A DNA stretch of 64,000 nt from an uncultured Bacteroidia bacterium (GCA_902785825.1 CACZZZ010000008.1:62001-126000), one strand, 5' to 3'; shown: positions 15,057-24,909, counted from the first letter of the stretch. Notes: generated by a model from the letters alone, not told the origin. Numbers and translations are program-made.

Positions 15057-16532
15057 TTAGTTTTTGAAATATTCATCCTTGAAGTTCACGAGATAGACTT
15101 TCTCAACTGCCCTCGTCAAAGCGGTATAGAGCCATTTGAGATCATCGGTGGTAAGCTCATCCTGCCAGAAAGGATTATCAATGAAGACGCAGCTCCACTG
15201 TCCACCCTGACTCTTATGGCAAGTGATGGCGTTGGCGTATTTCAGCTGCAGGGCATTGAAATAGGGATCCTCACGGACCGCTTCATAGCGCTTTTTCTTG
15301 GTCGTGATGTGGGAATAGTCCTCATTGACCCCATTGTAGAGCTGGTTCTGTTGCTCGTAAGTTAGGGAAGCGGCCTCCGACTCGAGGGTATCGAGACAAA
15401 CCTTGGCTTTTATCTCAGCGTCATCATAATCCGGGAAGCAAAGGCGGGCGTCAGCGAAAGTCAAGCCATATCTCTCCTCAAAATTCCTGATAGAAAGCAA
15501 CTTGGCAATATCCCCGTTAGCTATGTAATCCATTCCTTTAGCTTCTCCAGTGAACTGGTAGCAGTTCTTCACGATCATCAGCTTCTCTCCCCTGACCAGC
15601 CTTTCCTCATCATAAAACACTTGAGAGCGAATACCGGCGTTGTAACGGTTAGCCCTCTTGTTGGAGCGGCACAGGACAACAGCGTCGTCTTTGGAGAAAT
15701 CCGTGAAATAGGCCTGGTTGAGCGAGTCCAGCAACTCCCCTCCCGAGATTCTTATCACGTCATCAAACCCATCGGTCCGAAGTCCGAGATCATCAGGAGT
15801 CCAAGAACCTCCACCATAAAGGTCGGAGGTTATCAATTCCCTGATTTTGGTAGCGTTCCAAAGAATCCCGGACTCTTTCTGCTGTCGGACCACCTCTGTC
15901 AAGGAGCAATATGCCACTCCCCCGAAGCCATCCATATAATCCCGTGAAAGGGCTGGAGACGCGTCCAGGCCAACAGGCGGCAACTGGGCGGAATCCCCAA
16001 TCATCACGAGCCTGCAATCATTACCCGCCCTGACGAAGTCTATAAGATCCTTAAGGAGATCTCCGGACCCGAACAGGGCAGGATTACCAGTCCCCTGGGA
16101 ATCTATGCCGATCAGGGACACCTCATCTACGATAAAGAGCTTGTGGGATCGTTTGTTGGGTGCGAGGGTGAATTGTCCAAAGCCATCGGAACCTATTGAT
16201 TTTTGGCGATATATGCATTTATGTATAGTACTCGCCGGCTTGTTGGCATATTGCGAGAGCACCTTCGCCGCCCTGCCTGTCGGAGCAAGAAGAACGCATA
16301 TCTCCTCAGGAACGTCATCGATGACCGGACGCAAATCGTCCATCGCCTCTATGACCGCCGCCAGAGCGGTTGTCTTGCCCGTGCCGGCATAGCCATCCAC
16401 AACAAGAATGTCGTGGTCGTCACCCACCAGGAAAGACGCGATCTCTGAAAAAAGCCTGTCCTGGTCGGGAGTAAGCTCATATTGGAAATGATTCCTGAAC
16501 CGTTTATAGAAAAAGTCGCTCCTGTCCATCAC
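15057..16532 (-). CDS. RecD-like ATP-dependent DNA helicase (AAA_30/UvrD_C_2)
   Basis: 491 residues. Superfamily 1B helicase: Walker A VDGYAGTGKTTA (about residues 43-54), Walker B LFIVDEVSLIG, then MIGDSAQLPPVG (motif III), and C-terminal ITCHKSQGGQW and LYTALTRAVEKVYLV (motifs V-VI). It lacks the N-terminal RecC-interaction domain of true RecD and resembles stand-alone RecD-like helicases or exonucleases found throughout Bacteroidota. It overlaps the upstream trkH by 4 nt and is 9 nt from the DPP-IV gene. Likely a DNA repair or processing helicase; the exact role is unknown. Confidence 0.88.
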   Translation of the reverse strand: MMDRSDFFYKRFRNHFQYELTPDQDRLFSEIASFLVGDDHDILVVDGYAGTGKTTALAAVIEAMDDLRPVIDDVPEEICVLLAPTGRAAKVLSQYANKPASTIHKCIYRQKSIGSDGFGQFTLAPNKRSHKLFIVDEVSLIGIDSQGTGNPALFGSGDLLKDLIDFVRAGNDCRLVMIGDSAQLPPVGLDASPALSRDYMDGFGGVAYCSLTEVVRQQKESGILWNATKIRELITSDLYGGGSWTPDDLGLRTDGFDDVIRISGGELLDSLNQAYFTDFSKDDAVVLCRSNKRANRYNAGIRSQVFYDEERLVRGEKLMIVKNCYQFTGEAKGMDYIANGDIAKLLSIRNFEERYGLTFADARLCFPDYDDAEIKAKVCLDTLESEAASLTYEQQNQLYNGVNEDYSHITTKKKRYEAVREDPYFNALQLKYANAITCHKSQGGQWSCVFIDNPFWQDELTTDDLKWLYTALTRAVEKVYLVNFKDEYFKN

Positions 16533-17983
16533 TTCGCGTTCTTTCCGAACAACATCATCATGACAGCCAAAACAGGATAGATCTCGACACGGCCGAGGAA
16601 CATGTCTATGGTGTACATCAACTTGGCTCCCGTGGGCTCAGCGCTGAAATTGCCCATGACACCAAGGTCACCAAGAGCCGGTCCCACGTTGCTGAGCGAG
16701 GTGAAAGTAGCGGCTACAGCGTTGGCATTGGACGGATTGACCGCGAGATTTATCGCCAAGGAAACTATAATCAACATCATGTACAGCGCTATGTACAGGA
16801 TGTGGGGAGCGATGTTCTCCTGCCTGACCACACGGTGGTTGACCCGGACCTCATTTACTGAGGCGGGATGGAGAACGGTTTTAAGACGGTAATTGATCTC
16901 CTTGCAAAGGAGAAGCGCCCTGTCGGACTTGATGCCTCCGGTGGTGGAACCAGCCATACCGCACCAGATGCTAACGAACACCAGCATCGCCGATGGCAGG
17001 GCCGGCCAAACACTGTTGTCAGAGATTCCGAATCCGGATGTGGAAGCGTAGCTTATCACGTGGAAGGCGCTGGAAAGGAAGCTTTTACCCCAAGTTCCCT
17101 CGATCCCGTTCGCCTTCAGGGAGACCGCGACGACAACACTCGTGACAATTAATATCCATAAATAGAATCGGAAAATCTCATTCTTGAACGGCTTGAGACT
17201 TCTGGTGATTATCGCCACATAAATCATCCCGAAATGGATGGATGAGAGCAACATAAAGAACATTGTGACGAGATCGACCGCTACCGAGTTGAACGAGCCG
17301 ATAGATAGGTTCCTCGTGCTGAAACCACCGGTCGCCGTGACACTCATGGCGTGGTTGATCGCGTCAAAAGGGCTCATTCCGCAAAGCAAATATGCGATAA
17401 ATGATGCGACCAGCATGCCCATGTAAACATACGTGAATATTTCTACGGTCTTGTTGGTCCCGGACCTATATTCTCTCTTTGAGAGGGAGGAAAGTTCCAG
17501 GTTCGTGAGCCGGAGTTTCATCTGAGACGAGCTCGGGATCACGAGAAGAAGGAATACGACTACTCCCAAACCTCCGATGAAATGGGTGGAGGAACGCCAG
17601 AAGAGCAGGCTGTTGGGCAACGATTCAATGTCTTCAAGAATTGAAGCGCCCGTGGTTGTGAAACCAGAAACACTTTCAAACCAAGCGTTTATCACCGTAA
17701 ACGGCCCTCCCCACAACGCATAGGGCAGCATCCCGAACACGAATGACAGCAACCAAGAGAGGACGATGATCAAATACCCGTCCTTCAAGGAGATGTCCTT
17801 GGATCTTTTGACGAATATGAAAGGGAAAATACCGACTGTGAAGGTGATGGTGAAACTGATCAGCAAAGCGGCCAGGGCACTGTCATTGCCACCGGCCACT
17901 GAGACCAGGATGGACAGGAACATGAACAGCGCGCTGACCAGCAGCGCGGAGCCGACATTCCTGGATATCACCTTGATGTTCAT
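16529..17983 (-). CDS. trkH: TrkH family potassium uptake transporter
   Basis: 484 residues, polytopic membrane protein with four pore-loop repeats of the Trk/Ktr/HKT superfamily: FESVSGFTTTGASIL (first filter), MSVTATGGFSTRNLSIG, SYASTSGFGISD, and SLSNVGPALGDLG. WRSSTHFIGGLGVVVF is the conserved segment after the first filter. Imports K+ with regulatory TrkA subunits; no trkA lies in the window. The start overlaps the upstream sensor-like gene by 4 nt and the end overlaps the helicase gene by 4 nt, so these three are one operon. Confidence 0.93.
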   Translation of the reverse strand: MNIKVISRNVGSALLVSALFMFLSILVSVAGGNDSALAALLISFTITFTVGIFPFIFVKRSKDISLKDGYLIIVLSWLLSFVFGMLPYALWGGPFTVINAWFESVSGFTTTGASILEDIESLPNSLLFWRSSTHFIGGLGVVVFLLLVIPSSSQMKLRLTNLELSSLSKREYRSGTNKTVEIFTYVYMGMLVASFIAYLLCGMSPFDAINHAMSVTATGGFSTRNLSIGSFNSVAVDLVTMFFMLLSSIHFGMIYVAIITRSLKPFKNEIFRFYLWILIVTSVVVAVSLKANGIEGTWGKSFLSSAFHVISYASTSGFGISDNSVWPALPSAMLVFVSIWCGMAGSTTGGIKSDRALLLCKEINYRLKTVLHPASVNEVRVNHRVVRQENIAPHILYIALYMMLIIVSLAINLAVNPSNANAVAATFTSLSNVGPALGDLGVMGNFSAEPTGAKLMYTIDMFLGRVEIYPVLAVMMMLFGKNAK

Positions 17984-18834
17984 GCCTGATTGTCGTTTGC
18001 CGGTTTAGCGGCTAATTTGTTACGTAAATCCGTCACGCGCCTGCGAAGCTGCTGGTTCTCGCTGACAAGCTCAGTGATTCCGTCGTTGAGTTCGGACAGC
18101 TGGTCATCTCCCTCGAAGGAGTAAGTGTATTTCTTATTGAATGACCGGTAGTTGTTGAGCCCGTCCAGCATCTTGTAAAGCGGATTGACATAGTAAACCA
18201 GCAAGAAAAACAAGAGCATGAGGATGAGAAGCAGACCGACACCGACGGCGACAGCCCCCGGTATGATGCTGCGGTAGAATCCTCTTTGGAAAGTCTCCGA
18301 GTTCCTCTTCAGCTCGGCGTAAATGGCGTCGTCAAGTTTCTCGATGTAACCGTTGAGTCTCTTGTACTGTGGCTGCAGACGCTCGAAATACCAAGTCCGG
18401 GTGTCGATGAAGTCCGACAGGAGGACCTCATCCAACTCCAAGGATGTCAACATGTAAGCGGTGTAGGCATAGATCACCGAATCAGTCAGCGGGAGCATCT
18501 TGTCCGAGACCAGGGACTTTCTCAGGGAGTCGCAATGGGCCATGAACTCCTCTTGATGGAAATCCGGGAGGGCCGTCACCGACTCATCACCGATAACCGC
18601 CAGCAGACCAAGATTGTACTGGCTGCTGACCTCGGAAAGCTTTTGCGCTACCCCGACACTTTTGATATTGTCAGCCATCAGGTCGGAGACATAATGGCTC
18701 ATCCTGGAATATTCCAGGATCGATATGACGCTGGAAGCGAGGAGGGCCACGGCGATCGCGCTGAGGCTGAACGTAAGTTTCATCCTCATAGACAATTTGG
18801 CGTCCCGCATTCTGTTTCTAAGTCTCCTGAACAT
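17980..18834 (-). CDS. Membrane protein with periplasmic four-helix-bundle-like sensor region
   Basis: 284 residues. TM1 about 23-45, a periplasmic helical region about 46-190 resembling the four-helix-bundle ligand domains of chemoreceptors and kinases, TM2 about 191-218, then a short cytoplasmic stretch (NPLYKMLDGLNNYRSF) like the start of a HAMP segment and a C-terminal coiled coil (LSELNDGITELVSENQQLRRRV). No kinase, cyclase or DNA-binding output domain follows. It overlaps trkH by 4 nt, which hints at a role in potassium uptake or envelope sensing. Function unknown. Confidence 0.7.
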   Translation of the reverse strand: MFRRLRNRMRDAKLSMRMKLTFSLSAIAVALLASSVISILEYSRMSHYVSDLMADNIKSVGVAQKLSEVSSQYNLGLLAVIGDESVTALPDFHQEEFMAHCDSLRKSLVSDKMLPLTDSVIYAYTAYMLTSLELDEVLLSDFIDTRTWYFERLQPQYKRLNGYIEKLDDAIYAELKRNSETFQRGFYRSIIPGAVAVGVGLLLILMLLFFLLVYYVNPLYKMLDGLNNYRSFNKKYTYSFEGDDQLSELNDGITELVSENQQLRRRVTDLRNKLAAKPANDNQA

Positions 18835-18877
18835 TCAAACAGGTAATTATCAATTTACAAATATATTAAAAATCCGC

Positions 18878-20527
18878 TTATCGGTACACTCCGAGTATAG
18901 TTCCGTAATCCCGGAGGCATTCCGTGCTTGGGAAAACGCTGAAATAAGTCGAGTCCATGTAAACGGCGAATGACGTGACATTGCCTATTCCCCGTTGTTT
19001 ATAGACCTCCAGATCCTGTATAAACACGTCCGGATGCCATGGCAACCCTACCGCCGGCTTCTTCCAGCCGCTCGCCAGAGAAACATCCAGCCAATATTCA
19101 AGGACGACAGCCGTCTCGGCGGGGAATACCTTGAGATTGGCATCCAGCAGCCGAATCACCTCCTTATGGGACATCCGGCCTTTCCGTCCGGGGGCGTCAA
19201 GGTCAGACAAAGGACGGTCCCACTGCCTCTCGATAGGGGCGAATTCCAGGAATATCCCTTCTGACGGCTTGACTTTCACCGGAGGCTCCATGGTCTCCTG
19301 ATACGCCAGATGGGCAAGGGTAGCCTTCGGATCGACGTTCCGTATCGCCTCAAGCATCTTGTTCTCGATAATAAGAGCCTGCTCACTGGCTGAATACTCC
19401 CCGCAAAGTGGACAGAAACAAGGTTCCGAGTTATCGTCAAGCCAGAAATAGTAACGGTGGTTGGTAGCCGGGAGGGCACGGGCATATTCGGCTACCTTGG
19501 CGGATATGGTCTCCAAAGCCTTGGCGGAATGGGCGCAGCAATTGAAGTCCGCAACCCTCCTACCATTCCTGTCCATCCTGAACATGGTGGAATCCTCGTC
19601 AAAGAGAGTTCTGGGAAGCAAGTCGCCCATAGCGTGGAGCTGGTGCTCGACATCGATTCCGAGGCGGGAGCACTCGTCAGCGAAATGCCGCCCTCTCTCC
19701 GTCGTCATGAAGCCCAGCACCTGGGACGGCGTGATATGAGTCCCTAATGTGTTGATTCCGTTTGATTTGGCTATAGCGGGCCATGGGGCGGTCTCTAGGT
19801 CTTCGACGGACAGGACAGCTCCTTTCATCTTAAAAAAAGGCTTCTTGTCCGCGCGAGCCTTGAAAAAGACCTTTGGCTGATGGAAGTCCGCATGCTTGTC
19901 GTCTGTCAGTTTAAGCGAGTACCAATTGACCTCACCATCAGGACGATAATCAGCCCTGAAGGCTCCCATCAGGAAATCCTCTTCCATATTCACTCCAAAA
20001 CCGGACAATTCCTCCAGGGTCACGCTCCCGGCGATTGAATATCCGTCGGGACGAATCTCATGGCAATAGTCCAAAGTCTTGAAATTCCATTCATAATCGA
20101 ACTTGCGGTAGAACTCGCAGGTATAGTCCAGGACACGCCCGGCAGGATCCATCTCCGCGCCGATATATGTGTCGAGATCTCCGGCATGGGAGAAGAATAA
20201 CTCGGCCCTGTCCTCATATTCCACATCCATCTCAGTCTTGAAATCGCCTTCCAAGGCCAGAGTGGAGTCTATGACGTCGAACCGGAACAGGAAAAGGCTG
20301 TCGGTGACCATGCATCTGAAAGCGGTCTTGTCATCCAGACCGTCCCAAGGGGCATGGAATCCAACCACGGGCGGCAGGGCTTTCCAGACCGAAGCTGACA
20401 GCAGGCCATCCTGCGAAGGAGCGACAGGAGAATAAGGTATTAGAAACGCCTCTTCCTCTTTCTTGGCACAAGATAAGGAAAGGCAAAGAAAGAGAAGGAG
20501 ACCGGCTCTGCCAATCACTTTTCTCAT
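18878..20527 (-). CDS. Lipoprotein with CBM9-like and DUF4838-type domains
   Basis: 549 residues. Lipoprotein signal peptide ending LSLSC (Cys20). Residues about 30-225 look like a carbohydrate-binding family 9-like sandwich (DGLLSASVWKALPPV, DRAELFFS, GYSIAGSVTLEEL). Residues about 235-549 match the DUF4838 glycosidase-like barrel: FYFWLDD-type DDN near WLDDNSEPCFCPLCGEYSAS with paired CxxC cysteines, then APIERQWDRPL. Probably surface-exposed and acting on glycans. Its start overlaps the AGE epimerase gene by 4 nt, consistent with a shared sugar pathway. Enzymatic activity is not demonstrated by sequence alone. Confidence 0.78.
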   Translation of the reverse strand: MRKVIGRAGLLLFLCLSLSCAKKEEEAFLIPYSPVAPSQDGLLSASVWKALPPVVGFHAPWDGLDDKTAFRCMVTDSLFLFRFDVIDSTLALEGDFKTEMDVEYEDRAELFFSHAGDLDTYIGAEMDPAGRVLDYTCEFYRKFDYEWNFKTLDYCHEIRPDGYSIAGSVTLEELSGFGVNMEEDFLMGAFRADYRPDGEVNWYSLKLTDDKHADFHQPKVFFKARADKKPFFKMKGAVLSVEDLETAPWPAIAKSNGINTLGTHITPSQVLGFMTTERGRHFADECSRLGIDVEHQLHAMGDLLPRTLFDEDSTMFRMDRNGRRVADFNCCAHSAKALETISAKVAEYARALPATNHRYYFWLDDNSEPCFCPLCGEYSASEQALIIENKMLEAIRNVDPKATLAHLAYQETMEPPVKVKPSEGIFLEFAPIERQWDRPLSDLDAPGRKGRMSHKEVIRLLDANLKVFPAETAVVLEYWLDVSLASGWKKPAVGLPWHPDVFIQDLEVYKQRGIGNVTSFAVYMDSTYFSVFPSTECLRDYGTILGVYR

Positions 20528-21708
20528 CGCGAAAGATCCTCAAGAATATTTCCTATCTGATACAAGCCTCTCGGGACATGGAAACAACCTTTCCATTTAC
20601 CTCCCTTGAGCGGAAGAAGGACTTCCCCTTGGCGGTTCAAGTATCCGAACCATTCCGGGAACTCTTTGTCTTTGAAATGGTTCCAAAGATAATCGTCGAG
20701 TTTGAGGAACCAGTCGAGACATTTTTCGTTACGGGTCAGCTGATAACCCTTCAACATGGCGATCGCGGCCTCAATATGGACCCACCATAATTTTTGGTCC
20801 CACTCCAGTTCCTGAGGCGGGTAACCCTTCCGGTCCATGAAGTAGAATATGCCTCCATACTTTTCGTCCCAACCGTATTCGATTACCCTTAGTGAGATCT
20901 CCACCGCTTTCTCTATCAGAGCTTGATCTTTCTTTCTCAAGCCAAGATTCTCGATAAACCACAATGCCTCAAGGTCATGTCCGGGATTGATCCTGCGACC
21001 CTCGAAACAATCGACCAGACTCCCGTCCACCGAGGACAGGTTCTCTACCATAACGCCCAAATCCGGCTGGTAGAAGACATCCAGGACCTCATGGAGACAC
21101 TCGTCAATAGTCTTTTCCATAAGCTCCGGATTGTCAATTATTTCCTCAACCTCCAAAGCCATGTTACAGATGATCATCGGCAGAGCGAAATCTTTCATTG
21201 GCCTGGTCCCGGGCACAGCTTTGAGCCAAGGCCCTTTGGGATTTGAGCGCCGCTCAAGAATCCTCCTGAATGTCTCTTTGGCGGCAGTGGCGTACCGGTC
21301 GTTACCGGTAGCCTTGGCCATCTGGGCAAACGCCATGCAAGCGAATGTGTTGGAGAATATATTGTAAGGGTGGATGAGGGGCCGACCGTCACGGGCGAGG
21401 GAGAAATAGAAGTCATAGTCGCCTGTGTAACCGTGCTTGAGAAGGAACTCAGCCCCCTGGGTGGCGCATTCAAGCCATGCGGGATCCTTTTTGTACGAGT
21501 TGTAAAGCATGGAGAACATCCACACTTCCCTTCCCTGGAGCCAGACGAACTTGTCGGTGTCGAATACATTTCCCTCGCGGTCAAGGCAGGTGAAATACCC
21601 GCCATATTCCTTATCCTGGGACTTCTCCAGCCAGAAAGGAATCACGTTGTCAAGCAGTTCAGATCTGTAACGGGCCGCCATAGCGGCGAAATCAATGTCA
21701 GTTCTCAT
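20524..21708 (-). CDS. N-acylglucosamine 2-epimerase (AGE) family protein
   Basis: 394 residues forming an (alpha/alpha)6 barrel. Family motifs include KFVWLQGREVWMFSMLYN (about 53-70), RDGRPLIHPYNIFSNTFACMA (about 106-125), RRINPGHDLEALWFIEN (about 238-254, with the catalytic His in PGHDLEA) and KLWWVHIEAA (about 313-322). Interconverts N-acyl or neutral hexoses and their 2-epimers, for instance GlcNAc/ManNAc or mannose/glucose-type pairs; the exact sugar is not predictable. Cytoplasmic. It overlaps rmuC by 11 nt upstream and the DUF4838 lipoprotein by 4 nt downstream. Confidence 0.9.
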   Translation of the reverse strand: MRTDIDFAAMAARYRSELLDNVIPFWLEKSQDKEYGGYFTCLDREGNVFDTDKFVWLQGREVWMFSMLYNSYKKDPAWLECATQGAEFLLKHGYTGDYDFYFSLARDGRPLIHPYNIFSNTFACMAFAQMAKATGNDRYATAAKETFRRILERRSNPKGPWLKAVPGTRPMKDFALPMIICNMALEVEEIIDNPELMEKTIDECLHEVLDVFYQPDLGVMVENLSSVDGSLVDCFEGRRINPGHDLEALWFIENLGLRKKDQALIEKAVEISLRVIEYGWDEKYGGIFYFMDRKGYPPQELEWDQKLWWVHIEAAIAMLKGYQLTRNEKCLDWFLKLDDYLWNHFKDKEFPEWFGYLNRQGEVLLPLKGGKWKGCFHVPRGLYQIGNILEDLSR

Positions 21709-23146
21709 TTTCCTGATTATTAGAGGCTTCCTCTTCTATCTTGTCGTGGGAGAGCACAGCCGGGATTATCGATTCAGGGCCCATAGAGCGCCCCGTGGTT
21801 TTTATCTTGCCCTGAGACTTCTTTGGAGCCAGTCCCAGTTTCTCAAGTTTCTGGATTTTCTTTATGACGCTCTGATTGGACTCGGAAAGCTTCTTCGAGG
21901 CTTCTCCGTAAGCCGTAGAGGCTTTCTTTAGAGCATCGCCAATCTTGACATAACTTTCCATCCAGCTTCCAAGTTGGCTCATCAGTTCCTCGGCGGTCTT
22001 GTAAACATCCGCTATGTTCTTTTCCTGATTCGCCTGCTTCCAGGCCATCTGGATCATATTCAAGACAATAATCAGGGTCATCTGGCTGACGATCAGGACA
22101 TTATTATCCTTAGCCACCTGCCACAACACAGGATCAGCCTCGAGCATCAGACGGAAGGCTCCCTCTATAGGGATGAACATTATGTTATAATTGACCTTAC
22201 GTCTGCCCTCAGGAATATAGGAGGCGTAGTCCTTTGCCTTAAGCTCATCGACATGCTTGCGTACACTCTCGACATGCTCCTTGGCGAATCTTTTCCTATC
22301 ATCCATCGTCTCGCAGACCATGTACTGCTTATAAGCTTTGAGGCTGACTTTGGAATCTATTATGACTGTCGTGTCGTCGGGATAGAACACCATCACGTCG
22401 GGAATCATGGTCTTCCCCTCATCACTCTTGATCTCGTGGCCTTCACTGTCAGTGATCACTCCCTGCGTGAAATAATGGATTCCCTGCACCAGTCCGGCGT
22501 TCTTCAGCACATCCGTCAGGAGCATCTCTCCGAAGTTTCCCTGGACCTTAGCATATCCTGTCAAGGCGTTCGCCAGGTTCCTCGCCTCGTCACCCACGGC
22601 CTGTGAGCGCTTCAGGACATTCTCAATGTTTTCCTTCATGGCAGCGCTTTGAGCCGCGCTCTCAATCCTGGACTCCCGGACACTCTTGTCGAAAGCCTCG
22701 AACTTCTCCTTTATCGGCTTCAGAAGCTCCGCGATCGATTCGGCGCTCTGGCTCTTGAACTCGGCGCTGTTCTCTGCGGATAGGGCCTTGAAAGCGTCAC
22801 GCATGCTTTCCAGATCTTTCTGATGTCTTTCCGCCTGCATCTTCAGGGCGTTTTCCTGAACTTCCCGCTGAGCTTTCTCCGCCTTTTCCCGCTCTTCCTG
22901 GAGACGCTTCCCATAATCTTCCATGGCAGCAAGGCGGCTCTCCAAGGAAGCCTTCTCGCCCACAAGAGTTGTAATCCTCTCTTGCAGAACGTCTTCCGCA
23001 TCCTCGAAATCCTTGGCGAGCTTGGCTTTCTCTTCAGCGAACTTAGTTCTCTCCTTGGCACCGCGAAGAATGACCAGGAGCATCACCGCCAAAGCGATGA
23101 TCGCCAGGGCAGCCAGGATAATCAAGATGACAGTGTCTTTGCTCAT
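21698..23146 (-). CDS. rmuC: DNA recombination protein RmuC
   Basis: 482 residues. An N-terminal membrane anchor (residues about 5-26) is followed by a long coiled coil (about 30-190, rich in E/K/A/L heptads) and the RmuC nuclease-like core (ALTGYAKVQGNFGEMLL, then GKTMIPDVMVFYPDDTTVIIDSKVSL, where the PD and D-S-K residues recall a PD-(D/E)xK nuclease). Limits inversions and rearrangements in E. coli. Located 5 nt downstream of yicC. Confidence 0.93.
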   Translation of the reverse strand: MSKDTVILIILAALAIIALAVMLLVILRGAKERTKFAEEKAKLAKDFEDAEDVLQERITTLVGEKASLESRLAAMEDYGKRLQEEREKAEKAQREVQENALKMQAERHQKDLESMRDAFKALSAENSAEFKSQSAESIAELLKPIKEKFEAFDKSVRESRIESAAQSAAMKENIENVLKRSQAVGDEARNLANALTGYAKVQGNFGEMLLTDVLKNAGLVQGIHYFTQGVITDSEGHEIKSDEGKTMIPDVMVFYPDDTTVIIDSKVSLKAYKQYMVCETMDDRKRFAKEHVESVRKHVDELKAKDYASYIPEGRRKVNYNIMFIPIEGAFRLMLEADPVLWQVAKDNNVLIVSQMTLIIVLNMIQMAWKQANQEKNIADVYKTAEELMSQLGSWMESYVKIGDALKKASTAYGEASKKLSESNQSVIKKIQKLEKLGLAPKKSQGKIKTTGRSMGPESIIPAVLSHDKIEEEASNNQENEN

Positions 23147-23151
23147 AAGGG

Positions 23152-24051
23152 TTATAGGATATTCATGGACTGCTCTCGAACCTTCTCAAGTTCATCCTTC
23201 ATTTGGACTACGAGCTTCTGGATGCCGGCATGATTGGCCTTGGAGCCGGTCGTGTTGATCTCACGACCCATCTCCTGGATGATGAATCCGAGTTTCTTCC
23301 CCGGATAGGGCTCCGAGTCGATCGTATCAAGGAAATAGCGGCAATGCTGGCGCAGACGCACCTTCTCCTCATTGATGTCCAGTTTCTCAAGATAGAATAC
23401 CATCTCCTGCTCGAACCTTGACGGATCCACCTTCTGCCCCAATTCGGCGAGATTCTTGGTGAGTTTTTCCTTAACAGTCTCAATCCGCTCAGGCTCAAGC
23501 TTTTCAACCTCATCCTCAAGTTCCATGATGCCCTTGACCCTGGAGGTCACATCCGCGTAAAGGGCCACCCCTTCCTTGCTACGGTAGTCATTGACAGAGC
23601 GGAGCGCCTCTTTTATAGCATTCTCCACCACCGGCCAGTTCTCTTCCGTAACCACATCCTGACGGGAATTGTCCATCACGTCCGGAAAACGCATTATCGT
23701 GGTCAGCATCACGTTATCCATCCAGGCCTGGTCTCCGAAATTGGCAGCCCGATAACTTGTGAGGTTATTCCTTATATCTTTCATCTGTGAGAAATATTCC
23801 TTGACAAGATCAGGATTGATCTGCTTCGCGGCTCCGGAACCAGGCTCCCAAGTCATGAAAAAGTCGATGGTGCCCCTGACGAGGGACTCGGAGATCATCT
23901 GTCGGACCAACAACTCCTTATCCTTGGGCAGAAGCTGCGTCTTTATGTTGGCGTCAGAATTTTTCCCGTTCAGCGTCTTTATCTCTATGGTGAGTTTTCC
24001 TGTCTTAAGGATGGCCTCAGCCTTGCCGTAACCTGTCATTGACTTAATCAT
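23152..24051 (-). CDS. YicC/YloC family endoribonuclease
   Basis: 299 residues. Starts MIKSMTGYGKAEA at 24051, the invariant family N-terminus, so the longer upstream frame is rejected. The C-terminus holds the DUF1732-type signature (DINEEKVRLRQHCRYFLD, then GKKLGFIIQEMGREINTTGSKA). YicC/YloC proteins act in RNA decay, including cleavage or destabilisation of small RNAs. In many genomes gmk follows; here rmuC follows by 5 nt. Overlap with the next upstream gene's 3' end is avoided by the chosen start. Confidence 0.93.
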   Translation of the reverse strand: MIKSMTGYGKAEAILKTGKLTIEIKTLNGKNSDANIKTQLLPKDKELLVRQMISESLVRGTIDFFMTWEPGSGAAKQINPDLVKEYFSQMKDIRNNLTSYRAANFGDQAWMDNVMLTTIMRFPDVMDNSRQDVVTEENWPVVENAIKEALRSVNDYRSKEGVALYADVTSRVKGIMELEDEVEKLEPERIETVKEKLTKNLAELGQKVDPSRFEQEMVFYLEKLDINEEKVRLRQHCRYFLDTIDSEPYPGKKLGFIIQEMGREINTTGSKANHAGIQKLVVQMKDELEKVREQSMNIL

Positions 24052-24115
24052 ATCCGGATCTTTCTTATCATACAAAAATAGCGAATTAACGCGGATATTC
24101 CGAGAAAAAACGGAG

Positions 24116-24889
24116 CTACTTGATGTCACCGAGAACAACCTGCTGGGCTATGGCACGGAGGAACGAGGCGACCTCTGGATTGACTCCACAGCTGGCCGGA
24201 GTGCCGGAGAACGGCTTTCGGGCAATCAGCAAGTAATTGACACAGGCCTTGAGATAAGCTCCCTCCAGGGACTGATGATGATTGTCGGGACCCAGTAGTT
24301 TTCCTTCCGGCCATATCTTCATGGCAAGATTAAACGCGTCACCTATTGGAGAAAGCCCTGTCCGGGCCTTCCGGGCCATCTTAGCCGCTCCCCTTCCGAG
24401 GTGATAATCAAGGCTTTCCGCTGTTCCGAAACCTCCGGCCTCAAAACCGCTGTAAGTCCAAGTTCTCTCAAGAATCACCTCACATCCTGGAGAATGAGCC
24501 AAAACATTCTTCTTCAGTGTCTTGAGATCTTTCAACACCTGTTTATCCTTATCCCTGGAATATCTGGCCGGGTTAGCGCTCTGATCTTGAAGGAAGGCGA
24601 AATCATAGCCACCGAAATCGACAGCGGCCCTGGAATCAGCATTCCCAAGATGACGACCGAAAGTGTAGCCGCCTGCGAGGTACTTCCCTATACGAATATC
24701 AAGTCCCTGACTACGAGCTATTTCCCGTAGTATCATGTCAGAATCATGAACATATGTGAACGAATTACCGATGCACAACACCTGGATAACTCCAGGATCT
24801 TTCACACGCTCGGGAATTTGGAACTCTTGTGAGAATGCCGTCAGCCCACACACCAGGCAGACCAGAACGGAAAGAAAAATCTTTTTCAT
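24116..24889 (-). CDS. Secreted SGNH/GDSL-type hydrolase (DUF4886-like)
   Basis: 257 residues from MKKIFLSVLVCLVCG, a clear signal peptide ending before QEFQIP. Block I is VLCIGNSFTYVHDSDMILRE (nucleophile Ser of GNSF), block II includes AGGYTFGRHL (Gly), block III FLQDQSANP, and block V GPDNHHQSLEG supplies the Asp/His pair. Probably an exported esterase or carbohydrate deacetylase; substrate unknown. Divergent from bcp with opposing TAnnTTTG boxes between them. Confidence 0.82.
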   Translation of the reverse strand: MKKIFLSVLVCLVCGLTAFSQEFQIPERVKDPGVIQVLCIGNSFTYVHDSDMILREIARSQGLDIRIGKYLAGGYTFGRHLGNADSRAAVDFGGYDFAFLQDQSANPARYSRDKDKQVLKDLKTLKKNVLAHSPGCEVILERTWTYSGFEAGGFGTAESLDYHLGRGAAKMARKARTGLSPIGDAFNLAMKIWPEGKLLGPDNHHQSLEGAYLKACVNYLLIARKPFSGTPASCGVNPEVASFLRAIAQQVVLGDIK

Positions 24890-24909
24890 CTGATTACGCT
24901 TTACCATTA

